64,000 nucleotides of DNA from Microbacterium sp. KUDC0406 (lineage in GTDB: Bacteria; Actinomycetota; Actinomycetes; Actinomycetales; Microbacteriaceae), in NCBI RefSeq assembly GCF_021582875.1, contig NZ_CP091138.1, positions 2,976,001 to 3,040,000 of the forward strand. The letters run 5' to 3'. Under the pieces are notes generated by a model, which did not search any database, was not told where the DNA came from, and saw only the letters and a program-made list of their open reading frames with translations. Positions 1 to 9,217 of the stretch are shown one piece after another. The position numbers and the translations under genes were made by a program. Every line of letters begins with the position of its first letter. Position 1 is the stretch's first letter.

Positions 1-2
1 CG

Positions 3-74
3 GCCGACCCGCAGGTCGACCCGGCGGCCGATCCCCAGGCCGACCCGGCGAAGCCGGACGCCCCCACGGCCTGA
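3..74 (+). CDS. C-terminal tail of an unidentified protein (partial)
   Basis: An open frame enters from the left edge and stops with TGA at 72-74. The visible 23 residues are a Pro/Ala/Asp-rich tail with a repeated ADPQ(V/A)DPA pattern, as in disordered C-termini of actinobacterial proteins. Function cannot be assigned from this piece. It is followed at once by a strong hairpin, which supports this being a true gene end. Confidence 0.5.
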   Translation, partial: ADPQVDPAADPQADPAKPDAPTA

Positions 75-82
75 CGCTCTTC

Positions 83-147
83 CCGCTCCGGTCTCGACGG
101 ATGCGGGTGCTGCGGCCGAAGACCCGCAACGAGCGAGACCGGAGCGG
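83..147. terminator. Nested hairpin between convergent genes
   Basis: Positions 83-96 (CCGCTCCGGTCTCG) pair perfectly with 134-147. Inside, GCGGGT (103-108) pairs with ACCCGC (122-127). The structure lies between the plus-strand gene ending at 74 and the minus-strand gene ending at 154, so it could end transcripts from both sides. There is no U-run, which is common for actinobacterial terminators. Confidence 0.6.
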
Positions 148-153
148 TCGGGC

Positions 154-1206
154 TCACCCCTCGGGGAACCGCAGCTGCAGGAGCCTGTCGTCGCCGTCGT
201 GAGGCGTACCTCGTCCGTCGGTGTTGTTGGTGAGCAGCCAGATCGTGCCGTCGGGGCCGGGAAGCACATCTCGCAGGCGGCCGTACTCACCGGTGAAGAG
301 CGACCAGCTTTCCGCTGACCGCACCGCCCAGAGCCGCTCGCCGCGCAGCCCCGCGACGACCACAATGCCGTCGATCACGGCGACTCCGCTCGGGCTCGCC
401 TCCTCGGGTGGCCACTGCGCGACAGGGTCGACGAACCCGTCGGCGCCCGCGATGCCCTCGTGCAGCGGCCAGCCGTAGTTGCCGCCCGGCTTGACGCGGT
501 TCAGCTCGTCCCAGGTGTCCTGCCCGAACTCGCTCGCCCACATCGTGCCGTCGGCCTTCCAGGCGAGGCCCTGCACGTTGCGGTGTCCCAGGGAGTACAC
601 CGGCGTGCCGAAGGGGTTGCCCGGCGCCGGATCCCCCTCGGGTGTGACGCGCAGGATCTTGCCGCCCAGATAGTCGGGATCCTGTGCCCGCTCGCGCTGA
701 CCGGCGTCGCCGGTGCCGATGTACAGCATCCCGTCCGGGCCGAACGCGATCCGTCCGCCATCGTGGTTGGCGGCTCTGGGGATCCCGTCGATCACCGTCT
801 CCGGTGCGCCGAGGCCGCGTGAACCCGGTTCGCCGGTGATCGGCATCCGCACGACCCGGTTGTCGTCCGCGGTCGCGTGATACGCGTAGAGCATTCCGTC
901 CCGCACGGCCAGGCCGTTCAGTCCGGCCTCACCGCCCGAGACCACGTCGGGCACGGTGCCCGCGGTGCGCTGCTGTCCCATCGGCGTGATCTCGATGATC
1001 TTCCCGTCGTCGCGCTGCGAGATCAGGGCGCCCCCGTCGTCGAGGCGCACGACCGACCACGGGGCGTCCAGCCCCTGGGCGAGCGTCCTCACCGTCGCCG
1101 TCGGAGTGCCCACGTCAGAAGGCGGGGCAGGATCCGTCGCCGTGCACCCGGTGAGGACGAGCGCGGCCAGCGCCATTCCGGCGGCGGCGCAGCGGATGCT
1201 TCTCAT
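154..1206 (-). CDS. PQQ-dependent sugar dehydrogenase-like lipoprotein (GSDH family)
   Basis: A 350-residue exported protein. The N-terminus is a lipoprotein signal: MRSIRC, a hydrophobic stretch, then lipobox LTGC with the lipidated Cys near residue 21. The rest is a six-bladed propeller of the glucose/sorbosone dehydrogenase type, with family segments GPDGMLYIGTGD and GHRNVQGLAW and the late GPDGTIWLLTNN blade. Family members oxidise aldoses or related sugars with PQQ, and the soluble enzymes need calcium; the substrate here cannot be read from sequence. It lies next to, and in the same direction as, the GH89 sugar operon, but about 95 bp separate them and co-transcription is uncertain. Confidence 0.85.
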   Translation of the reverse strand: MRSIRCAAAGMALAALVLTGCTATDPAPPSDVGTPTATVRTLAQGLDAPWSVVRLDDGGALISQRDDGKIIEITPMGQQRTAGTVPDVVSGGEAGLNGLAVRDGMLYAYHATADDNRVVRMPITGEPGSRGLGAPETVIDGIPRAANHDGGRIAFGPDGMLYIGTGDAGQRERAQDPDYLGGKILRVTPEGDPAPGNPFGTPVYSLGHRNVQGLAWKADGTMWASEFGQDTWDELNRVKPGGNYGWPLHEGIAGADGFVDPVAQWPPEEASPSGVAVIDGIVVVAGLRGERLWAVRSAESWSLFTGEYGRLRDVLPGPDGTIWLLTNNTDGRGTPHDGDDRLLQLRFPEG

Positions 1207-1301
1207 GTCGGCCTCCCGGCCTCCAGCATCCCTCGGCCGGCGTGCCCGCGGACGAATAGGTACCCAGTCGTGACCTGGAGCGGGTCCCTACGGGATGCCG
1301 C

Positions 1302-3454
1302 TCACATGCCGAGGCGATCCAGCGCCCGCGCGGCCGACTCGAGCGGGTCCTGGTCCGAGGCGTCGTCACTTCCGCGCGCATCCCGCCACGCCTCCTCGAT
1401 CTGCACGATCGTGCGTCGCAGAGCGTCCTCGTCCGGCTCGTCGCCGCGTTCCACCGCCGCGGCGAGCCATTCGGTCCACGCCGCCCAGCGCGGCAGGTAG
1501 AGATCACGGATCAGCCCCGACCAGTGCCTCCCGAGTAGTCGTGCAGGCCGCTGGTCTGGTGGCCCCACACCGAGACCAGACTGCGCGCGTCGCGCTCCAT
1601 CGCATCGCGTTCCACCTCGGTGTCGCCCCATGACCGTGCCGCGTCGATCCATGTCGAGACGCGGGTTTCGGGTCGCGTCGCCGCGAGGCCGTCGAGCGTG
1701 AGCAGCTCGGCGCGCAGCATCGCGCCCTGTGCCCGTAGCGCAGGAGCGTCCGCCGCGGCGAACGCGGCCAGCACACCCCTGATGCGGCGGCGCGTGTTCT
1801 GCGCGAGTACGTGGCCGGCGAGCTCGGTGACGTCCTGTTCCAGTGCCGCCCGCTGCGTCGCGCTGCGGCTCAGCCCGATCAGCAGCCGTGCCGCCGCCGC
1901 GATCGCGGGCAGGTCGTCGAACACGGCCGGGTCGTTCTCGGCATCGATGTTCGCCGACATCCGCGCCGGCGCGGGCGGCAGCGCCTCGCCGGCGAGGCGC
2001 TGACCGGCGAACGGCGCAGTCGCGCTCCAGGGGCGGGCGATGACCGGCGAAGGGATCGACCGGGTGCGTCCGGGCGCGTACAGGGTGTCACCGAGCAGCC
2101 GCCAGGCCTCGGCCGCCGCAGCATCGTCCGTGCCGTACCGCTGACGGGCGAACTGCGGCAGCCAGGAGTCGACGTCGAGAGGCCCCCACGTGAGATCGGC
2201 GGCCGCCTCGTAGAACACGGTGTTGTTCTCGATCGCCTCCGGTGCGACTCCGACCCCCTCCAGCCCGTCGGGTCGCAGTGTCGCGAGTTCGTCGATGTCG
2301 CGCGCCAGGCCGCGGAGATCACCGAACAGGGCGAACCTGCCGCCGAAGTTGTGCACGGCGGTCCAGATCCACCGTCGACCGTGCATGCCGTCTCGCCACA
2401 TCGGAGCATGCTCGCCCCACAGGTCGACGAGCAGCAGGCGGTCGTGCGGAACCCCGGACAGGTAGGCGGCGACCCGCTCGTGCGTCCAGAAGCGCCGGTG
2501 GTAGTGGAACGGCCAGCCCTGCAGCAGCCAGGTCGCTCGCGGATGCACCGCGGCGATCGCGCGGTGCACGCCGGCGCCCGCTGCCGCGAGGTCCGCAGGG
2601 TCATCCGACGGCGGGAGCGACTCGATGTACGGGTCGACGGCGAACACCGGCTCGGGGCCGGGGTCGCCGAGCAGTTCGTGCTGCACCTCGAGGAACTGGC
2701 CGAGGAATTGCGCGTAACCGTCGGATGCCGGGTCGAGCATCGGTGTCCGCCAGCCCTGCCACTCGATCTCCTCGGCGTCATCGCCGGCGAGCGAGCGCGG
2801 CACGTGGCCGCCGGTCAGCGGCAGCACCGGTGTCATGCCGAAGGCGCGGGCGCGGTCGAGGATGCGACGCGCCAACTCGAGTCGCCGGCGCTCCCAGCTC
2901 GCCGGCAGCGGGCCGCCGAAATCGTGCATCCCGCCCATCGACATCCACGGCACATGCGCAGCGCTTCCGATCCAGGCGCGGACCTCGGCGCCGTTGACGC
3001 CGGCGCGGCGCAGTGTCTCGGCGAGCACCGCCTCGTAACCGGTGAGCACGAGCGGATGCGTCACGCCGTGCAGCGCCATCCAGTCGAGCTCGCGCTCCCA
3101 CCGCTCCCAGTTCCAGAAGGGCGTCGAGTAGCCGTGGGTGACGACGTTCAGGTGGTAGCGGATGGCGAAGGGCGTCCGCATCCGCGTCTGGGCGGCATCC
3201 GGCCAGGGACCCGGTTCGATGACCGGCGATTCCCAGGTGATGCGCCGTCCCTGCGCCTGCAGATACCGGGCCAGTGCGCTCGCCGCGGCGACGGGGTCGG
3301 AGCCGGTGATGGTGAGCACGCCGGCATCCGCCTCATAGGACGCGGATGCGGCACCGCCCCCGGCATGCTCGATCCGCACCCGCAGCTGATCGGCGTCCCC
3401 GCCGATCCGGCGCACGAGTCCGTGCAGCGCGGTGCCCGAGCCGGGGCCGGTCAT
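1302..3454 (-). CDS. Alpha-N-acetylglucosaminidase, GH89 (one frameshift as sequenced)
   Basis: The protein, about 717 residues after repair, matches the GH89/NAGLU family, which removes terminal alpha-linked GlcNAc from heparan-type or mucin-type glycans. An N-terminal beta domain is followed by the catalytic barrel (YHLNVVTHGYSTPFWNWERW, WLLQGWPFHYHRRFW, LWGEHAPMW, GVAPEAIENNTVFYE) and a helical C-terminal domain. The Glu in APEAIENN is the likely catalytic residue by family comparison. No signal peptide is seen, so it should act in the cytoplasm on imported sugars. The start ATG at 3454 overlaps the upstream stop (ATGA). Near 1528-1533 one base is missing: the long frame ends HDYSGGTGRG, while the expected RHWSGLIRDLYLPRW continues in the next frame to the stop at 1302. 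Confidence 0.85.
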
Positions 3455-4836
3455 GCGCTCGGCTCCACGGCGGGGACGTCGATCCGCGCCGACCATTCGG
3501 CGAAGTCGATCGGCCGGCCGGACAGGCGCGACTCCTCGGCGCTGAACGCCATCAGGTGACTGTCCAGGGCGGTCTCGAAGGACAGCTCGCCCGTGCCCAC
3601 CGTGCCCAGGCGCACCGCGTCGACGAACTCCGACATCAGGCCGGCGTCGCCGCCGCCGTGTCCGGCGTGATCGCCGAGATCGGGGTTCGGTATGGCCACC
3701 CGGAGCGTGTGCCGTGCATGGTCCATGGGTGCCTTGCGGCCGACCTCGTGGGACACCAGAGGCAGTCCGTCGGGCAGGACAGCCGCGGGGAGAACAGGTC
3801 GACGACGATCTCGCCGCTCTCCATGTGCCCGGACAGCTGGCCGGCGGAGCCGGTGATCGTGACATTGCGGGTGTTCTCGGCGGTGAACGCGGATGCGGTC
3901 AGGGTCGCCGTCAGGCCGTCGGGGAACATCATGGTGGTCTGCTGGTGATCGGCGACATCGTTGTCGCCGCCGGTAGACGCAGCGTCCGTAGTCGCCGGTT
4001 CTCAGCGCGGCCATCCGGCCGGCAGGGGTCGTGTCCGTGCCGAGCAGATGCACGGGATGCCCGGTGACATCGGCGAGGGCGTCGACGTAGTAGCGAGGAG
4101 CGAAGAACGGGCAGCTGTCGGCCACCGGGCACCCCTGCACGCAGAACTCGGGAGCACCGGCGGGGGCGTTCTCCGGCCGGAACCACGTCAGCTCGCCGAT
4201 GCTGTACACGGACTCCGGGGCGCTGCCTGCCAGCCAGCGGATCAGGTCGAGGTCGTGCGAGGTCTTCGTCAGCACCATGGCGCCCGAGGCCTCGCTGCGA
4301 TGCCAGTTGCCGCGCACGTAGGAGTGCGCGAAGTGCCAGAATCCGATGTTCTCGCGGATCTCGATCGTGATGCTCCGTCCGATGGCACCGGAGTCGACGA
4401 TCTGCTTCACCGTGCGCCAGAACGGGGTGAAGCGCAGCACGTGACCGACCGCGAGTGCCGAGGACGTGCGCCGGGCGTGACGCGCCAGCCGCCGCAGCTC
4501 GGCGATCGTCGGAGCCGCGGGCTTCTCCAGCAGGAAGGGGATCCCCGCATCCGCGACCGCGATCGCCACGTCGACGTGCAGCGCATCCGGAACGGCGATG
4601 ACGACCGCGTCCGCCCCCAGAACTCCGAGATCGGCGACCGCGCCTCGCCAGTCTTCGTACTCGGCCGCGCCGCCTGCGGCGGCCGCGAGCGCGCCGCGGC
4701 GGTCGTCCGCCGGGTCGGCCACGGCCACGATCCGCGCGCGGTCGGGGTGCTCGATGGCCCACCGGCCGTAGGCGTCGCGGCCGCGGCCGCCTGCGCCGAT
4801 CACGACGATGCGCTGCGGACGTTCTGATGCGCTCAC
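3451..4836 (-). CDS. Gfo/Idh/MocA-family oxidoreductase (two compensating frameshifts as sequenced)
   Basis: About 461 residues after repair. The Rossmann start IVVIGAGGRGRDAYG and EKPAAPTIAEL mark an NAD(P)-dependent sugar or sugar-derivative dehydrogenase. Two Cys clusters (CVQGCPVADSC) suggest a metal-binding insertion. The start is GTG at 4836, overlapping the permease stop; the stop overlaps the GH89 start. As sequenced, an extra base near 3970-3973 (after GDYGRCVY) and a missing base near 3778-3791 put about 60 codons in another frame. That stretch (GSAGQLSGHMESGEIVVDLF) reads as normal family sequence once shifted. By context it probably modifies the imported GlcNAc-containing sugar. 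The substrate is unknown. Confidence 0.8.
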   Translation of the reverse strand: MSASERPQRIVVIGAGGRGRDAYGRWAIEHPDRARIVAVADPADDRRGALAAAAGGAAEYEDWRGAVADLGVLGADAVVIAVPDALHVDVAIAVADAGIPFLLEKPAAPTIAELRRLARHARRTSSALAVGHVLRFTPFWRTVKQIVDSGAIGRSITIEIRENIGFWHFAHSYVRGNWHRSEASGAMVLTKTSHDLDLIRWLAGSAPESVYSIGELTWFRPENAPAGAPEFCVQGCPVADSCPFFAPRYYVDALADVTGHPVHLLGTDTTPAGRMAALRTGDYGRCVYRRRQRCRRSPADHHDVPRRPDGDPDRIRVHRREHPQCHDHRLRRPAVRAHGERRDRRRPVLPAAVLPDGLPLVSHEVGRKAPMDHARHTLRVAIPNPDLGDHAGHGGGDAGLMSEFVDAVRLGTVGTGELSFETALDSHLMAFSAEESRLSGRPIDFAEWSARIDVPAVEPSA

Positions 4837-5702
4837 TTCTCGGCTCCTGCCGTCAGTCCCTCGACGAGATAGCGCTGCGCGAGGAAGAAGAGGATGACGA
4901 TCGGGACGGTCACGGCGATCGCGCCCGACAGCAGCACGGTCACCGGCACGTTGAAGTCGGACAGCTGCGAGATGCCGAGTGGCGCCGTCCACAGTGCGCG
5001 GTCCTGCACGAGGAACAGCAGCGCGTAGAAATACTCGTTCCAGGCGATCATGAAGACGTAGATGGCCGTCGCGACGACACCGGGGAGGGCGATCGGCAGC
5101 ACGACGCTGCGCAGCATCTGGGGCAGCGAGGCGCCGTCGACGATCGCGGCCTCCTCGACGCTCTCCGGCAGTGCCTGGAAGTAGTTCCGCAGCATGTAGA
5201 TCGACACCGGCACGGTGGCTGCCACATAGACCAGGAACAGGCCGACCAATGATCCGGTCAGTCCCGCTTTCGCGAGCAGTACGAACAGCGGCACCGAGAG
5301 AACGATTCCGGGGAACAGGTAGACACCGAGGATGATCGCGTTCACTCCGCCGCGGCCGCGATAGCGCAGCCGGGCGGCGGCGTACGCGCCCAGGATGGAC
5401 ACCAGGATCGACAGCGCCACGGTGCCGAGGCCGACCAGGAGGGAATTGATCACGAACCGGCCGAGGCCGAAGCCGCCCTGAGCGGGGTCGAGCATCGCCG
5501 TCGTGTAGCCGGAGAAGTCCAGCTCGCCCAGCGAGGGGATGAGATTCAGCGGTTCGCGCACGATCGCCGAGTACGGACGGACGGAGAGGACGAAGCCGTA
5601 CAGCACCGGTCCGATCGCGAAGAACAGCGCGAGTGCGATGAAGACGACCCGTCCTGCGGTCGCAGCCGGCCGGGGACGGAGGGGGGAGCGGCGGCGGGTC
5701 AT
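4833..5702 (-). CDS. Carbohydrate ABC transporter permease (MalG type)
   Basis: A 289-residue inner-membrane permease with six predicted membrane segments and the EAA loop (EEAAIVDGASLPQMLRSVVL) that contacts the ATPase. It starts at ATG 5702, overlapping the upstream permease stop, and its own stop overlaps the GTG of the oxidoreductase gene. It forms the importer with the adjacent permease and binding protein. No ATPase gene is in the operon, so a shared MsiK-type ATPase elsewhere is expected; that is known for actinobacterial sugar importers and inferred here. Confidence 0.9.
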   Translation of the reverse strand: MTRRRSPLRPRPAATAGRVVFIALALFFAIGPVLYGFVLSVRPYSAIVREPLNLIPSLGELDFSGYTTAMLDPAQGGFGLGRFVINSLLVGLGTVALSILVSILGAYAAARLRYRGRGGVNAIILGVYLFPGIVLSVPLFVLLAKAGLTGSLVGLFLVYVAATVPVSIYMLRNYFQALPESVEEAAIVDGASLPQMLRSVVLPIALPGVVATAIYVFMIAWNEYFYALLFLVQDRALWTAPLGISQLSDFNVPVTVLLSGAIAVTVPIVILFFLAQRYLVEGLTAGAEK

Positions 5703-6658
5703 TCGGTCTCCACCTTTCTGCGCGAGAGTACGACGTAGACGGCGAGCAGCACGATGAGGACGACAGACATGAGCAGGCCGTAGGCGGCCGCACTGCCGAT
5801 GTCGGCGCGGGTGACGAGCTCGGTGTACACCTTCAGAGCCATGAGCTGGGTACCGCCGGCGCCCTCGGTGAGCAGGTACACCTCGCTGAAGCTCTGGAAG
5901 GTCCAGATGAACCGCAGCAGGCAGAGCAGCAGGATGACGCCCTTCAGCTGGGGCATCACGATGCGCCACAGGATCTGCCTTCCGTTCGCGCCGTCGAGGG
6001 CTGCTGCCTCTTCGATGCTCGGCGACACGCCCTGCAACCGGGCGGTGATGAACAGGAACGACAGCGGCGCCGACGTCCAGATCTCGAATGCGACGACGAC
6101 GAGGAGCGAGAGCGGGATGCTGACGCCGAACACCTCGGCCGATGCCGTGTTCAGGAATCCGATCGAGCGCTCCCAGCCGAGCACCTCCCGGCCGAACGCG
6201 TTCACGATGCCGTACTGGGGGTTGAGCATCGTCTGCCAGATGGTGACCGCGGCGATCAGCGGAAGCACGTACGGGACCAGCAGCAGCGCCCGCACGATGC
6301 CCCGCCCGGGGAACGGGCGACGCAGAGCGAGAGCCAGCGCGAGCCCCAGACCGACCGAGCCGACCATGGTCAGCACGGAGTACAGCAGCGTCGTGCCGAG
6401 CGCCCGCCAGAACGCCGGGTTGTCGAGCGCTCGCCGGAAGTTGTCCAGCGACCATTCGATCGGCTCGGTGCCGAGACGGGGGATGTCGACGAGCCTGATC
6501 TCGCTGAACGCGAAGACGATCACCATGATCAGCGGAACGATCGAGGCGAGCAGGATGACGAGGAAGGTCGGCGCCGTCAGCAGGAGGCCGTTGCGGTTGT
6601 CCCGCCGGGAGCGGCTGCTGGGCCGCCCCCGGCGAAGACGAGGGAATGCGATGCTCAC
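5699..6658 (-). CDS. Carbohydrate ABC transporter permease (MalF type)
   Basis: A 319-residue permease with a basic cytoplasmic N-terminus (FPRLRRGRPSSRSRRD), six predicted membrane segments and the EAA loop EEAAALDGANGRQILWRIVM. The start is GTG at 6658, overlapping the TGA of the binding-protein gene (GTGA), so translation is probably coupled. It pairs with the MalG-type permease downstream to form the membrane channel of the sugar importer. Confidence 0.9.
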   Translation of the reverse strand: MSIAFPRLRRGRPSSRSRRDNRNGLLLTAPTFLVILLASIVPLIMVIVFAFSEIRLVDIPRLGTEPIEWSLDNFRRALDNPAFWRALGTTLLYSVLTMVGSVGLGLALALALRRPFPGRGIVRALLLVPYVLPLIAAVTIWQTMLNPQYGIVNAFGREVLGWERSIGFLNTASAEVFGVSIPLSLLVVVAFEIWTSAPLSFLFITARLQGVSPSIEEAAALDGANGRQILWRIVMPQLKGVILLLCLLRFIWTFQSFSEVYLLTEGAGGTQLMALKVYTELVTRADIGSAAAYGLLMSVVLIVLLAVYVVLSRRKVETE

Positions 6659-8040
6659 AGGCCGGCCTGGACCTCCTCGACAGCCTTCTTCATGGCGTCG
6701 GTGACCTCCTCGGGCGACGAGCCGTTGTAGAGCTGCTCGATCTGGTTCGACAGCACGCCCTGCGTGAACACGAGACCTGCGAGCGTGGCGTCATCGGTGC
6801 CCATGCCCCACAGGTAGACGGCGTTGATGCCTTCGGCCATGCCCGTGACGAAATCGTCGCCGTAGATCTCGGCGGAGGTCTTCTCCTGCGCGGGGCCGAT
6901 GCCCAGGCCACCCCAGGCATCGAGGAACTTCGTCCGATCGTCGGCGGTGCCGTTGCGCAGCGGGATGCGGCCCTCGGTCGCGACGGCGAGCGTGTCCTCG
7001 TACCCCTCGCCCAGCACGTACTCGATGTACTGCTGAGCGGCTTCGGCGTGCGCACCGGTGGGGATGCCGTAGCCGAGGATCGCGCCGTACTGGCGGGGTT
7101 CGTCCTCGTCGAGCACGGTGATGAACTTCGTGTTGTCGGAGAGGAACGTCGGGGTCGCCGTGCACTCCGGGCACGTGGCCGGAGTGGCCGGATCGAGGCC
7201 GGCCAGTTCGTCGAGGATGTGGGTGGAGAACAGCAGCATCGCCGCGTCGCCGTTCATGTAGGCGGCGCGGGCGCTGGTGACGTCGAAGTCGCCCGCGGTC
7301 GAGGAATCGCGCAGGCGCAGGAACTGCGCGGCCGCGTCGTCGCAGGCGTCCGAGTCGATCGTCACTTCGCCGTCCGTGACCAGTTCGCAGCCGGCGCTCT
7401 GGAACAGCGACTGGATGCCCTCGGTCGCCGATGCTGTGCCGGCCTGCGTGCCGAACGCGAGACCGGTGATGCCGAGCTTCTCCTTGATCGTCGTCGCGGC
7501 GTCAGCGAGCTCCGTGACGTCGGACGGCACATCGACACCCGCCTTCTCGAGCAGATCGGCGCGATAGGCGACCACGTGCGTCCAGCCATCGCTGGGAACC
7601 GCAGAGATCTTGTCGTCGATCGTCACGGCCTTCACCGCGTTCTCGTTGAAGGTGTCCGCGCCGAGCGACTTCACGGTGGCTGCTGCGGCATCCGTGTCGA
7701 GCAGGCCCTGCGACGTCCAGGCGCCGGTCTGCGTCGACGCGTGCAGGATGACGTCGGGCACGTCACCGCTGGCCGCGCCCGTGACGAGAGCCTGATCCTG
7801 ATCGGCTCCGGCCATCGGCACGACATCCACCTTGATGCCGGTCTTCTCGGTGAAGCCCGCCGCGACCTTCTCCTGCGCGGCGAGCCGCTCCGGAGTGGTC
7901 TGCGGGGTCCAGAAGACGATCTTGTCGGGCTTCTCTGCCGTGCTGTCGTCGCTGCCGCCGGCAGTACAGCCGGCCAGCAGGGTCAGCGCGGCGAGTGCGG
8001 CGATCGGGGCCGCGATGCGCTGCGCGGAGGGTCGGGTCAT
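6655..8040 (-). CDS. Sugar-binding lipoprotein of an ABC importer (family 1)
   Basis: A 461-residue solute-binding protein with a lipoprotein signal (lipobox LLAGC, Cys near residue 25), followed by a Ser/Asp-rich linker and a two-lobed binding fold (KIVFWTPQTTPERLAAQEKV). It is the first gene of the GH89 operon, preceded by GAGGAG about 10 bases before the ATG and a good promoter at 8141-8170. It should capture the oligosaccharide outside the cell and deliver it to the two permeases. The GH89 enzyme suggests an alpha-GlcNAc-terminated ligand; this is inference. Confidence 0.9.
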   Translation of the reverse strand: MTRPSAQRIAAPIAALAALTLLAGCTAGGSDDSTAEKPDKIVFWTPQTTPERLAAQEKVAAGFTEKTGIKVDVVPMAGADQDQALVTGAASGDVPDVILHASTQTGAWTSQGLLDTDAAAATVKSLGADTFNENAVKAVTIDDKISAVPSDGWTHVVAYRADLLEKAGVDVPSDVTELADAATTIKEKLGITGLAFGTQAGTASATEGIQSLFQSAGCELVTDGEVTIDSDACDDAAAQFLRLRDSSTAGDFDVTSARAAYMNGDAAMLLFSTHILDELAGLDPATPATCPECTATPTFLSDNTKFITVLDEDEPRQYGAILGYGIPTGAHAEAAQQYIEYVLGEGYEDTLAVATEGRIPLRNGTADDRTKFLDAWGGLGIGPAQEKTSAEIYGDDFVTGMAEGINAVYLWGMGTDDATLAGLVFTQGVLSNQIEQLYNGSSPEEVTDAMKKAVEEVQAGL

Positions 8041-8140
8041 GGTGCGTCACTCCTCTTGTCATGGCGCCCGGGCGCCGGGGTGGGAGATCCGATGAGGCGT
8101 CGGTGCCCATCGGTGGTGCGATCCTCCCGCGAAACGAGCG

Positions 8141-8170
8141 ATCATAATGAGATCGATCGTCCGAATGCAA
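8141..8170 (-). promoter_or_regulatory. Promoter of the GH89 operon
   Basis: On the minus strand, TTGCAT (8165-8170) and TATGAT (8141-8146) are separated by 18 bp, a near-consensus SigA promoter. It overlaps the upstream region of the divergent AsnC-type gene, so that regulator could bind here. Confidence 0.6.
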
Positions 8171-8180
8171 GAAACCATCC

Positions 8181-8208
8181 TTGCGCATGCTCGTGATGAG
8201 GGTATGGT
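8181..8208 (+). promoter_or_regulatory. Promoter of the AsnC-type regulator, probably leaderless
   Basis: TTGCGC (8181-8186) and TATGGT (8203-8208) are 16 bp apart. The base seven positions past the -10 box is the G of GTG at 8216, so transcription probably starts at that codon. The two divergent promoters lie within 70 bp. Confidence 0.45.
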
Positions 8209-8215
8209 GCAAGCT

Positions 8216-9196
8216 GTGGATGATCTCGATCGACGCATCACCGGTGCGCTGCTGGCGAGTCCCCGAGCCACGAACGCACAGATCGCTGAAGCGGTGTTCA
8301 CGTCCGAAGCGACGGCGTCCCGCCGGGTGGCGCGTCTGATCCGCGACGGCGTCGTGCGCGTGATCGGTGTGCTCGACAGAGAGGCCACAGGGCGGGAGCG
8401 GTCGCTGTTCGTGCGGCTGCGCTGCCGGCCCGGCGATGCGATCCGCTCCGCGCAGCGCCTCGCGACCTGGCCGGAATGCGGTTCGGTGAAACTCGTCACC
8501 GGCAGCGTGGACTGCGTAGCGGAGATCAGCTACACCTCGAACGACCACCTGCTGGCCATCACTCTCGAGCAGCTCCCTGGGCTGGACGGCGTGCTCGCGG
8601 TGTGGAGCAATCAGGTGATGCGACGGTTCGCCACGCCGCACAGCTGGCTGCCCCATCTGCTTCCCGATGATGTCGTCGAGCAGTTGCGCGCGCAGCGGCT
8701 CGATCCGTGGGACGATCCCCTTCCCGACGAGAGGGTGCGCATCGATCCGCTCGACCAGCGCATCGCCGCGGCGATGGCCGTCGACGGTCGGCTCGGCTGG
8801 CAGCAGCTCGCGGATACGTGTGAGGTCAGCCCGGTCACGGTGCGACGTCGGGCCGAGGCCATGATGTCGGCGGGCGCGCTGCGGATGCGCACTGTCGTCG
8901 AGCCGGAGCGCATCGGTCTGCCGGTGAACGCGTTCGTGTCGCTGAGCGTGAACCCCACTCAACTCGGGAGAGCGGGGGAGATGCTCGCCGAACATCCCTC
9001 GATGCTCATGATCGCCGCGACGACGGGGGATCGGAATCTGTGCGGCGAGGTCGCGCTGTCATCCGATCGCGAGCTGTACGAGTTCATCTCCGCGACGATC
9101 GGCGGGCTGCCGGGACTGCAGCACGCGGATGTGGCTGTCGCGCTGCATTCGATGAAGCGCGCGGGCAGAGCCCGCGACCTCGCGCCGGCGGTCTGA
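8216..9196 (+). CDS. Lrp/AsnC-family regulator with tandem HTH-ligand units
   Basis: About 326 residues made of two AsnC-like halves, each with a helix-turn-helix (ATNAQIAEAVFTSEATASRRV near residue 20; WQQLADTCEVSPVTVRRRAE near residue 195) and an alpha/beta effector domain. Double-length AsnC proteins are common in actinobacteria. I chose GTG 8216 because VDDLDRRI is the usual family start and a leaderless promoter fits it; ATG 8204 is the alternative. It is divergent from the GH89 transport operon and is the best candidate for its regulator, although AsnC proteins more often sense amino acids. Its last codons lie in a terminator stem. Confidence 0.8.
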   Translation: MDDLDRRITGALLASPRATNAQIAEAVFTSEATASRRVARLIRDGVVRVIGVLDREATGRERSLFVRLRCRPGDAIRSAQRLATWPECGSVKLVTGSVDCVAEISYTSNDHLLAITLEQLPGLDGVLAVWSNQVMRRFATPHSWLPHLLPDDVVEQLRAQRLDPWDDPLPDERVRIDPLDQRIAAAMAVDGRLGWQQLADTCEVSPVTVRRRAEAMMSAGALRMRTVVEPERIGLPVNAFVSLSVNPTQLGRAGEMLAEHPSMLMIAATTGDRNLCGEVALSSDRELYEFISATIGGLPGLQHADVAVALHSMKRAGRARDLAPAV

Positions 9197-9217
9197 CCGC
9201 CGGCGCGAGGTCGCGGG
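9171..9217. terminator. Perfect 23-bp hairpin between convergent genes
   Basis: Bases 9171-9193 are the exact reverse complement of 9195-9217, with a single loop base. The left arm codes for the last residues of the AsnC-type protein and its TGA (9194-9196) begins at the loop. The right arm ends one base before the stop of the minus-strand gene at 9218, so it can act in both directions. Confidence 0.75.

Noticed and set aside
1811-3559. Long plus-strand frame opposite the GH89 gene (582 codons)
   Set aside because: It is an Arg-rich shadow of a well-conserved minus-strand gene in high-GC DNA, with no recognisable domain.
3778-3976. Programmed frameshifting in the Gfo/Idh gene
   Set aside because: No slippery heptamer or pseudoknot is seen, and similar breaks occur in ten other unrelated genes, favouring sequence error.
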